From Pleodorina starrii (Eukaryota > Chlorophyta > Chlorophyceae > Chlamydomonadales > Volvocaceae), in NCBI GenBank assembly GCA_030267565.1, contig BRXU01000002.1, forward strand, positions 248,001 to 312,000: DNA of 64,000 bases, read 5' to 3'. Positions 1 through 10,122 of the stretch are shown here, piece by piece. A model generated the notes under the pieces. The model was given only the letters and a program-made list of their open reading frames with translations. It ran no database searches and was not told where the DNA came from. The translations under genes and the position numbers were made by a program. Within the stretch, counting starts at the first letter, position 1, and every line of letters starts with the position of its first letter.

Positions 1-1180
1 CGTTACATTCGGCGCCCACCCAGACCGCCAGGCTTCACAGAGCACCGGGTCATCTGGGCTCCGAGCGAACGAGTTCAATGTTATTACGCACCGTTTCTCC
101 GAACCAAAGGCTCGCCGGCTATGGCGAAGGCAGCATCAGCCCCTGCGGCGTCCCAGTGCCGCTTGCCGAGTGCCAGGCCCCGTAGCCGCCAGGCTGCTGC
201 AGCTGCTCCGTTCCCCGCCCATCCCCATCCCCACCATCCCGCCGCCGCTGCTGCTGCCGATCGGCCGAAACCCTGCATGGGCTTCCCCGCCAAACGGCTG
301 CTGCGTATGTGCTGAACGGTTACTGCACGACAGCAGCGGCACGGGCATGCGACATCGACTGCTGCTGCTGCTGCTGCGCCGTAGGCGGCATCTGCCCCTG
401 CAGCCTCCCAGAGCCGCCCGGTTGGTGCAGAGCACCGTACCCGTCAGGCGGAGGCAGCTTCGGCTGCACCGTGGAGCCGCGCATCGCCATTCCGGCCCTG
501 TTAGAGAGCTAGTAGAACGTTTGGGCCTTGGTCAGCAGCCACCGCCCGATCGAAGCTGCACAACATGGCAGGGTTCTTGACTCTTACTCCCTGCTCTGCA
601 AGGTGCCTAATCTGCACCAGGTGGATGTTCCAAGCCTCAGCCATGGCTGCTGCGGTAGTCCTTCCCGCAAGCGGTGGCGAGCCCCACCAAGAGAAGTACC
701 CCCACCGCTCCTGTACGTATCGGCAGCTGCCTAATTTTCTGCAGCAGCCACTCGACTGTACCGAAGAGGCATCAGTCTGCTCCCTTCGCTTAACACACGC
801 TAGGGCTTACGGTCCAGCGTAAACTTTCTTTTTCATATCTGTTATCTGGGGTTCATGTCTGTCTGCCGGGCCGTCTCGCCGGCGGGCGGGCTTACAGATA
901 CCGTATACAACCGAGGGGACGGCCAAGACATTTGCTGGCTGCACACGCACGCATATCCAGAACCGCCGGCGCAGGTTTTAAGGTGTTCGACCGAGCGAGT
1001 TTAGCTCTATCCCATAACCCGTGGGGTAGATAGCGGCATCAAACCCTTGCAAGATATACAACATTGGCCCGCCCGTGCGTGGTCTGTCCATATACCGAAA
1101 GTAAAACAAACCATCACCATCCAGCAGTCGTTCATCATTCCTCGATTGCCTATCAAACCAGTAAGGCAGCGGCCCCGGAT
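1..1180. other. Non-coding stretch, no gene supported
   Basis: Open frames here are short, overlap on both strands and show no domain, signal peptide or splice-consistent continuation. A short (CTG)n run lies at about 359-377. I see no RNA gene. It is probably intergenic sequence or transposon remnant. Confidence 0.6.
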
Positions 1181-1181
1181 C

Positions 1182-1260
1182 GTGGCTCAGGACATAAATG
1201 TACCGAACAATGACAGATAGACCCAGGACATGTACCGAGTCGGTACATGTCCTGAGCCAC
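1182..1260. repeat. Compound inverted repeat
   Basis: The arm at 1182-1206 (gtggctcaggacat, then aaa, then tgtaccga) is repeated inverted at 1240-1260. A further copy at 1225-1238 forms a perfect 14-bp palindrome with 1240-1253 around a single G. It can form alternative hairpins and may be a terminal inverted repeat or a MITE remnant. The class is an inference. Confidence 0.75.
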
Positions 1261-1266
1261 AATACG

Positions 1267-1791
1267 TGGCCGCCCAAGCGCAAGCCGATATCTCAATGCC
1301 TAATAATTCTTTAACAACTATGTAATGTTCGATTGTTTTGGCTACTCGCCAAGAAGGGGTACACTGTGGGACAGGGTGCCATCCATGCATGCTCCGTCCC
1401 AATATCCCAATGTAAAAAGGATTATAAATTTATTGGTTTATTAATAATACCAACCAACAAGCGGACCGCTGCCCGCTCCCGGGCCTCGTGCGAAGCCCGC
1501 TCGAGCACATGCTGGGCTTGCCGCGCGTTCTCACTGAACGATCTCGCGAGGTCGCCCAGGTGGGGCCGCCCTGCCCCACAAGCCATTCATGCTGCGTGCT
1601 CAGGCCGCGACCCATTGCTTGATGGACGCGACACCGCTCTCCTGTAGAAGCGCGATGTGCCCCAGGTGTGCACCGATGGCGCTCCTAGGAGGCGGATACA
1701 GCCCACTACAGCGGTGACCGCATTTTTGACGAAGATAGCTAGGTTGCTTTTCCCACACCAACAGATAAGACAGTAGCGTACTGTTCCCTGT
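1267..1791. other. Non-coding stretch
   Basis: No credible gene. An open frame at 1333-1647 (plus) has mixed composition, no recognisable motif and no splice-consistent neighbours. Nothing else is visible. Confidence 0.5.
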
Positions 1792-1924
1792 TATTATAAA
1801 TATTACGAATACTTATATTATTACAAATAATTACGAATTATTTTTATTATTATGAATTATTACGAATAATTATTACGAATAATTATAGTATTACAAATAA
1901 TTACGAATAATATTACGAATTATA
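1792..1924. repeat. AT-rich imperfect tandem/inverted repeat
   Basis: About 130 bp built almost only of A and T from the words attacgaat, aattattacg and their complements. It can fold on itself and stands out sharply from the GC-rich surroundings. Possible roles are an AT-rich satellite, a transposon terminus or a DNA-unwinding/matrix element. None is shown by the sequence. Confidence 0.8.
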
Positions 1925-1997
1925 GGCCCAGAAATGTTTCCTACGAACCAACTACGAATATCGGCGTAGAAGTCTTTTCATTCGCGGACATCCAGCA

Positions 1998-2026
1998 GTA
2001 CCGGTATAGTACCGGTATAGTACCGT
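1998..2026. repeat. 11-bp tandem repeat (accggtatagt)
   Basis: Two and a half head-to-tail copies of the palindrome-bearing word accggtatagt. Further along are (ATTT)n at about 2190-2208, (GTAC)n at about 2762-2775 and (CGCA)n at about 2990-3008. Confidence 0.7.
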
Positions 2027-3428
2027 GCCCCGCCAACCGTCAGCAGCCCCTTCCACCTCCCTGATACGTTATATAAGTTCGGTGTAAAAAGCAATTTGTA
2101 ACGAAGACTCCACCGACCGGAGATTTTTCTGAAGTCTTTTACCTTACGTTAGAGGCAGCAGCCCAATGATACTTTGCGAGGTAACATCCAATTATTTATT
2201 TATTTATTCGCATACTATTAGGAGCAGTATATGAGGTACCGTATGCGCCAGGTGTCCTCTAGCTATCATCACAGCGAACAAGCGCAAGGTACTGCTGCCA
2301 GGTACTGCGTACGTGAATAGCCACATAGAGGGATGGAGACTGCATTACCGAGGGGCATTGCCGATTTTCATGCAGGCAGCAGGGCACATGCAATAAATCC
2401 CGGATGCGAATACGTTTCTTCTGGCATTACAGCGAGCCCCTCCGGGAGGTTCCCGTGTGTTGCCGCCGCCGCCGGCAGCTAGCTGCTGGGCCCACCCCTC
2501 AGCGGCGGGTCCGTCCAAACATCATTCAATTCAAAGACAACCGTGCCAGCGCAGCAGCCAGCCATGCACCTTCCGACCGCAGCAACAAGCAAGCTCATCA
2601 GCTGGCCTGCATTCGTCGTTCGGCGAGCCAGACAGCCGCCGGCAACATTCAGACTGCTTCATTCCTTCCAGCTTGCTATATAGGACAGCGAGCCTCGCTG
2701 CCTAGCGTGACCCCGCATCAATCGATCTATCCGTCAACATCTATCTAGAACATCGACCACGTACGTACGTACGGTCCTGCTGCTCTCCCCTGCCCAAACA
2801 TATGCATGGACTTGGTTTGTTCATTCCACCCCCATGAAAACCCCGCCACATACGAGTACTCATGTCATACGCCTCCAGCCACTTCTAAAACAACCAGATC
2901 TACATCGAGGTCAAAGTAAAGAACGAATTCGTTTCGAGTACATACACCTACCTATAGAAGTAGTAACCTAACACCTGCGATGGTAGGTTACGCACGCACG
3001 CACGTGTGCGCACTCAAAACAGCTGATGGTGAATGGTGACTGCTGTCGCAAGCAAGAAGACTCTACTGCCCCCCTTCCAGTACAAACGCACACCATGGAA
3101 GATACGTAGCGGAGCCGGGCCATCCCCGCGCCACCGCAACGAACATTACCCCGCCTCGCAGAAGGCTCGCCCGCCCGCAACCCACACATTCACTCCTGCT
3201 CCCCCACATACCCACGCACGCACCAGACGACTCCTTCGCCGTCCATCATCCCTGCCTGCTGCTGCCGTACATCGATCGAAAAACCCCAATGCTGGAGCCC
3301 CATATTGCCCAGCCCAGCCCAACAAATTAAATGGACTGGTGGTTCAACTAACTTACGTAAGCGCGAGGTAGCAGGGAGGTTCATCTAATCTATCGGCACT
3401 GATGGATGGTTCCGATGAGCTCAGCAGC
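2027..3428. other. Non-coding flank downstream of the pherophorin gene
   Basis: This is the sequence 3' of the minus-strand pherophorin. It contains short simple repeats and no frame with domain character. The pherophorin 3' UTR must start here. The nearest minus-strand TGTAA poly(A) word I see is at about 2427-2431, rather distant, so the transcript end is unresolved. Confidence 0.55.
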
Positions 3429-6400
3429 TCATGCCGCCGCTCCCAGCAGGGCGGGGTAGGTGGGACAGCAGCGCATGTCCTCATTGAACAAGCTCATGTA
3501 GCTGTTGCGTGGTTGGCAATGTTGTACGTACGGTATTGGTTGTTGTCGGTTGATCACGCACATACATGAGCATCAGCAGCAGCAGGCAATGAAGACGGCG
3601 ACAGGGTTGTTAGGTGTTATTACTTATTAGGGAACAGGTTCGGAGATCGTACAGAAAAACACAAACCCTATTCGCTCATGTAAGCTTGCGTGGCGAATCA
3701 GCAGCAGGTAGAAAACAAACCCATGTGTCGCTCGGTGGGTGAATCTGCTTCTGATGCTGTCCCTGTCGACTACTACGTACTGCCGCCAGCAGCTCCCTTT
3801 GCGCTGATGCCACGTATCTATCGTCCGGCCCATCCATTGCCCGCGCGGTTGATTGCTGTTCCCCTACCTGCCTGACTCCTCACTACTCACCAAGTATTAG
3901 GAGAGTCGCCCAGGCACAAATCGTTGAGGGTGGTGGGGTTCTTGATCTCGATGCAAATCTCGCCCCCATCCGCCTCCGACATACCCCAGTTGAGCGTTGC
4001 AGCTGTCGCAATGCAAGCATCGAACAACACGGCAAGGGCAACGAAGTGAGATACATGTGCAAGGAACTGGGAAGCGCATTGTCTGGCGGATAATAAAGGC
4101 GGCGGTGAGGCTGCTTACCCTTGAGCTGGTTGGCCTGACTCGGCCCCCAAGATGTTGCAGCCCAACGAGGGGCACCGCCGCTGGGAGTCAGCCGGAATCC
4201 ACGGACTTGTTTGCGAAGAGAGTAGTCTGCATGTGCGTACGTACACATACACGAAACGAGGCATGAAGTACGTAAGACAGGAATGCACCGATGTCCGCAG
4301 CCGCAGTGCGTGATTATTACATATATAACCGATTATACTACTGCTGCGGGATTTCCTGTAACATTTTAATGCATGCTTCATTATGATTTACAAAAAGGGG
4401 CGATAGATGTAAACTAAGCAAATAAAGCCCAAAACTGTTTGGAGCTTTAGGGTAATCGCCTAAATAGGCGCGCATTTTGGCAACCACAGCAACAAACAAC
4501 GAACCCACCGGCAAAGATCTCGGCCTTGCGAAGGGTTTTGCTGTCGGCACAAGGCCCCTGGAAGACATTGACGCGTTCACATCAGGCGTAGATAGGCAGC
4601 GAGCAAATCGTCAGAGGGCGAGAGATAGAACCAGGTAATTTAATCATCTATCTGGACAAGATACGTATCTACATCGCCGCTGCTGCCAATGCAAAGCTAC
4701 GCGCAGTCGTCTGTATTTGTTTAAGAGGTTTATGGACCCATCGGAATAAATGACGCACGCACAAACGCCGTTTCGTCGCTGGCAACCGAGAACTGCCGTG
4801 CTGGCCAACGTTGGCATGCACGTTAACGTGTATGTGTGACAGCAAGCAGTGGCAATCCACGCACGCAGCCAGATATAGGAAAGATACATCGTGGCAGCGC
4901 ACTAATAACTGGATACATACAGCAACCAGTACGTTCATCATGAAATAAAAACTCACGTCAGCGACGAAGGCGTAGTTCCATTTGGCCACCCTGGTCCCAA
5001 AGCAGTACAAGGTTGTCTGGTTGGTGCGGCCCGGTTGTTCAGTCACCGCTCGGTTCACGAAAAACGGCGTCTTGTACTTGCCATGCTCACACCTGCGTGC
5101 AAGAAATGTAAAAATAATATAAGTATCGTTCAAGGCGCTGCGGCAACCAGATTTCGGCTATATTCTAGCTAGGGATCCTTCCTAGCGGGCAGTATCCCTC
5201 AGGCAGGTCATGTTGCTGCATGCTAGCCAGGGTGGCTATCTTAAGATATGGATATATATTCGGGAGAAAATTTTGGAAATCTGAAGATACTTTTGCCGTG
5301 CAAAAAGCTGAAGGTTTAGATAATCCGGCCTCACAGGTGGGCATGATATCTCCCGGGGCCGTGTTTAGCCGGGGAATTCCCCTCCTAGACAGATCCTGAC
5401 AGATACTCTCAGTGCTTCTGAGCCAGGAGTATCTCTGGCCGTAGATACTCGGCAAAATAAGATAGCCACCCTGATGCTAGCGTGAACCAATGTCGATTGA
5501 CGAGGCAAACGACAACCAACAAGCGACCGAGCAACTCACTTGCAAGCTGGGAAGGTGGTATTCTCGGGCGCGCAACTCCATCCAGCGTCAACATCCAAGC
5601 AGTCATTCGGGTTCGACTTGATTCGGAAATTGTACCCGGCAGTAACCGCGTTGCAGTCGCCGGCCAAGTAACGCAGCCAAAAACCAGCTTGCAGACGCAT
5701 CCAAGGCTCCAGCTGCCTGGCATCATGCTCCGAATAAAACGTACCGCAGACGTGGATCGCCCCCGGCTCGCACAGCCAGGGATTCGCGGTAAAGTTGACG
5801 AGCATCGGCCGCAAACCCAGGGCCGCCATCTGGGTTGTAACCTCATTGGCAATACGGGTCTGAATTTCGGCGCAGACGTCCTCGCTGAACTCGAATTCTG
5901 CTTCAGAAGGCACAGGCGATCCGGACTCGAGTGTCATCTCGAGGCAAGTTTCGCACGGTGGTGGAGGCGAAGGTGGGGTTGGGGACGATGGCAGTCGTGG
6001 AGATGGCGGCGAGGGTGAGGGAGGGGCTGGGGACGGTGGGAGTGGAGATGGCGGCGAGGGTGAAGGTGGAGACGGGGACGGGGGCAGAGGAGATGGCGGC
6101 GAGGGTGAAGGTGGGGACGGGGACGGGGGCAGAGGAGACGGCGGCGAGGGTGAAGGTGGGGACGGGGACGGTGGGAGTGGAGAAGGCGGCGAGGGTGAGG
6201 GAGGGGCTGGGGACGGTGGGAGTGGAGAAGGCGGCGAGGGTGAAGGTGGGGACGGGGACGGGGGGAGAGGAGAAGGCGGCGAGGGTGAGGGAGGGGCTGC
6301 TGGGGACGGTGGCAGCGGAGAAGGCGGGCTGGGAGAGGTCTGGGCGGGCGACGGCGGCGAGGTGGTGTTGCCCCTGGTGATGGTGGGGGGGCAGCAGTCC

Positions 6401-7691
6401 AGGTTGTAATCAAACATAGCCGCCAGACACGCTCCCGGGGCAAAGCCGGTCGGTGGGATGCACATTTGCTGCAGTGTGGTGCAGCCCTGGCCCTTGTTGT
6501 TGGGCCGGAGGGTGAGGCAGAGCTGGGCGCCGTTGAACGACATATTCAGACCCAGTTGAGTTACACGGAGAATGGTGCTGCCCGGGGGCCCGTTCTCGGG
6601 CCGGTCGTAAGTGGGGCTGACGCGGGCGGGGACGCCGTTGACAGTTGCAGAAACCGAAGCACCGCTCGCGAGGCAGCTGCTGTAAACGTTGAACTGCAAA
6701 CAAGACACGCATCGCCGGGATGATACGTAAAGGAAGGAAATTGGGAAGATCGTCAAATATATTGTCTGGATTGGCGTAGGTGGATGGACAAAAACGGCAT
6801 GCCTTTTTGGTCTTGACATTCCAGCAGATTTACCGAAAAGCATTCATCACATCAATTTATAGCACGCACTACCAATACTGAAATATATTTAGCATCGCAT
6901 TGAAAGAAAGAAAGACGGAATGGTCGGTGCCGCGGTTATCAAACGCGCGGTGCACGCACGCAATGCCCGGCGGCCCCACCGTACGTACGCCTCCCAGCCA
7001 ATCCCAGCCGTGCATATCCGTCTTTATTAAATGTTTCATATATTTTCAGCGCTCTACTGCCCTCAGCCTCCTGCCATAAACTACCCAAAACCATCCAAAA
7101 CCGTGTCGGGCCATAAACGCACCTCAATCTTCTTGAGATCAAGGTTGCAGCAGGTGTGGTTGCACGGAATGGCGCGAAGGTTGAAGCAGTACTGGCCACC
7201 GCCCATGTCGGTGCTAGCCGGAGCCAGGCTCCATGAAGCAGTCGACTTGTCGCACTTGAAATAAGGAAAGTAGGGGACGGTGCCCGTCTGGATAACCGCA
7301 GCGACGGCGGGCTCCGTCTGCGCGTAAGCCGACCCCAGCGCCCTGCGTGCGTGTGGCAATAGGCGAACAAGGAACAACGGATAGGATATTATTGCTGTGT
7401 CACATAATCAAAATTGGCGCCGCCCGATAAGAAAGGCAGCCGGCACAGCCAGTAGTCCATATGATTGCTGCCGGAATTTACTCCGCTGCTGCCCCTGCCG
7501 CCGCAGCACTTTCTATCTGAGCCCATCTAAATCCCAAAGACATGAAATACGTAGGCTGCTGCTTGCCAGTCAGTAATTCAAATTAGAGCTGCCAGCTCCG
7601 TTCCATTTTTCGGTGATAAAGAACTAACGTACCCGGCGACGGTCAGGACCACCAGCAAGAGAAGAGGAGACATGTTGGTTGGAGACGCCAT
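3429..7691 (-). CDS. Pherophorin, extracellular matrix hydroxyproline-rich glycoprotein (7 exons)
   Basis: Pherophorins are secreted volvocine matrix glycoproteins with two globular pherophorin domains joined by a hydroxyproline-rich rod. Exons on the minus strand: 7633-7691, 7123-7342, 5540-6693, 4957-5092, 4119-4226, 3891-4002, 3429-3501. Exon 1 joins to exon 2 to give a signal peptide ([13 protein letters not shown], ending near SAYAQTEP). The N-terminal domain has paired Cys ([16 protein letters not shown]). About 130 residues of [10 protein letters not shown] repeats follow (about 5955-6345), and then the C-terminal domain starts at CETCLEM. The last two exons join to restore Cys in DSPNTCYM and end with RCCPTYP, the expected domain end. 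All junction phases agree except that exon 5 is 1 nt off frame: [12 protein letters not shown] lies in one frame, then TPSGGAPRW in another. About 620 aa if corrected. The frameshift could be a sequencing error or a real mutation. Confidence 0.94.
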
Positions 7692-8881
7692 GGTTGGGTT
7701 GGCGGTTTCCAATGCATGTTGGGTGTGGAGGCCGGCCTTAAGTAGCCCCAAGGCCAGAGTCTCGCCGACCGGGTGGGCCTTATGCCGGTTTTCGCGTTGG
7801 CGGGCGTCACTCACTGCATGCATTGATGTCTTCGTTCGTTCGGCGGGCGGGGTTTTCCCGGGTCCAGGGTCCCAACATGAGATCCCCTTCCAATAAAGCA
7901 ATTTCGCAGCATTTTCTAAATCTCTGGAGGCCGATGGTCTTCAGCGACGGAGGCTGTGTTTAGGACGGAAGCAAACAGCCTTTCCACTTAAGGGCACCCG
8001 CTCGGCTAATCGGATTCCTGAAAGTAGAATTTTACTGCACAAAAACATTTCTTTACATGAAAGCGCGCGCTTACGTCTGAAATGAATTTCGTCGCAAGCG
8101 ATGCGAGCCGCCGGCAATAATCCATGCCGGTACAGGCCGGTATGCAAAGGATAAATGCGTTCGGTCGGAGGCTTGGGCGCCTAGCAACGTTGGGCAGCCA
8201 TCGACGGAAAAGTGCGTGGGTGCTTTCAAAAGGCAGGAACGCGGGTGGAGTAGGGCGGTTTTGGATGGGGGGAGGGACGCGGAGGCAGTGAAGTAAGGGG
8301 CCTCGATCTGTCATGCCCCATCGCGCGTGCCCGCGACACTGGGTATGCTTCGCTTGGTGTGGGCTCGCGCGGGGTGTGCGCGACAGCAGCTGGACTGCTA
8401 CCAGTACTGGCCCCTAGGCCTGACCGCTGGGGCGAGGCCGCGCTCCTTCTTCCTAGCGTGAGGTCCGAGCTCGGCGCCTATGCGCGCGCGAGCGACAGTG
8501 TTGCTGAGCTATCGCTAACTACTAGAATGCACAAGCGATAAGGCAGCCAGCCAGGTTGATCAGGCCTGGCCGGCGCCGCGCTAGTGCATTTGAAGCATCA
8601 TTGTGGCGGCTTGGGCTAATGCCACAGCGAGTGTCGCTGCTGAGGATCTGATCGTGTGTTACAGATTCATATATCTTCAGGCATCGTAATGACCAAGCGA
8701 AGCGCTTCCAGCAGGAAGCGCTCGCGCCTAGGTAGAGGCTCGATTGGACGAGCAGTACGACCGAACTATCTCCCATGAGATGGACATACGTCCATATACG
8801 CTTGAGGGTCCTTCCTAGCGTCTCTCCGCGCCCTCACCGGGCATTTGTCCCCGAAATGTACCGAGACCAACGATGCATGAC
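7692..8881. other. Upstream region of the pherophorin gene, no gene seen
   Basis: About 1.2 kb 5' of the pherophorin start codon. The first bases hold its 5' UTR and promoter, but I see no unambiguous TATA box. Open frames here lack domain character. No tRNA or other RNA gene is visible. Confidence 0.5.
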
Positions 8882-9536
8882 AGATCCTGGGCCTCTGGGT
8901 CGATCCTGGGCCTGTGGGTCGATCCTGGGCCTGTGGGTCGATCCAGGGCCTGTGGGTCGATGCTGGGCCTGTAGGTCGATCCTGGGCCCACGGGTCGATC
9001 CTGGGCCTGTGTTTCGATCCTGGGCCTGTGGGTCAATCCTGGGCCTGTGGATCGAAACTGGGCCTGTGGGTTGAGGCTGGGCCCGTGGGTCGATCCTGGG
9101 TCTGCGTGTCGATCCTGGGCCTGTGGCTCGATCCTGGGCCTGTGGGCTGAGGCTGACCCTGTGGGTCGATTCTGGGCCTGTGAGTCGAGGCTGGGTCTGT
9201 GAGTCGAGGCTGGGCCCATGGGTCGATCCTGAGCCTGAGGGTCGATTTTGGGCCTGTGGGTCGATCCTGGGCCTGTGAGTCGATCCTCGGCCTGTGGGCT
9301 GAGGCTGGGCCCGTGGGTCGATCCTGGGCCCATGGGTCGAGGCTGGGCCTGTGGGTTGAGGCTGGGCCCGTGGGTCGATCCTGGGCCTATGGGTCGATCC
9401 TGGGCCTGTGGGTCGATCCTGGGCCTGTGGGTCGATCCTGGGCCTGTGAGTCGAGGCTGGGCCTGTGGGTTGAGGCTGGGCCTGTGAGTCGAGGCTGGGC
9501 ACCTGGGTCGAGGCTTAGCCCATGGGTCGAGGCTGG
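8882..9536. repeat. 19-bp minisatellite array 1
   Basis: Head-to-tail copies of a 19-bp unit, typically gatcctgggcctgtgggtc, with variants such as gaggctgggcccgtgggtc. The unit has no stop codon and 19 is not a multiple of three. All frames therefore stay open and encode a spurious 19-residue repeat on both strands. It is the same family as the array at 37981-48736, in opposite orientation. Confidence 0.95.
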
Positions 9537-10122
9537 ACCGGCTGCCTTGCCGTGCGGTGGGGGTGACCTTACGAGCGCTCACACACGTCCCCCGGTGTTA
9601 ATTGTTGCGTTGCACAGCAGCAGAGCCGCCTAGCTAGGTTCCGATTCACGGTCGCTCCCTACTACCGGCATCCATTTCCAGCTACTACTAGTGCCCAGCA
9701 ACCAGCGGCACATACTAACGCAATACAGGCCGCTGCGAAACCCCGTGCCGTGCGTGCTCTGAGAGGCGCCGCGCGCGCACTCCGGGCGCATTCCGGTTTT
9801 GTTTGCGTGGGGACCGCTGCGCAGCCTGCTGCTGCTCCGCCCTACCCACCTGGCCTACCCTATGGTTTGGACGCGAAGCCGATAGCACGCGATGTACGAC
9901 ATCATCTGGCTGGCACAGTGCGCAGCGCTGCAGTGGCGCACACCCACCCCAGCAGCCCAGCAGCAATCCCCGCTGTCTCCAACTACCGATGTCACGACGT
10001 GTGTGCGTGTGTGTGTGTGTGAAGGGGAGGGGAGCGGGAGCGGGACAGACCCGACGTTTACGCAGCGCGGCCCGACCCAAACTGAACCGAGCCGACCCGA
10101 ACCACCGACAGTCCATGCCACC
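9537..10122. other. Intergenic region and 3' flank of the RRN6/TAF1C-like gene
   Basis: Contains the 3' UTR of the minus-strand gene that ends at 10123, a (GT)n run at about 9998-10020 and degenerate cgaccc words. No gene and no clear TGTAA poly(A) word for the minus strand. Confidence 0.5.

Noticed and set aside
5931..6443. Open frames overlapping the pherophorin rod (plus-strand Val/Glu/Gly-rich; minus-strand Arg/His/Pro-rich)
   Set aside because: They are shadows of the Ser/Pro repeat codons. The pherophorin frame is supported by both flanking domains and splice phases.
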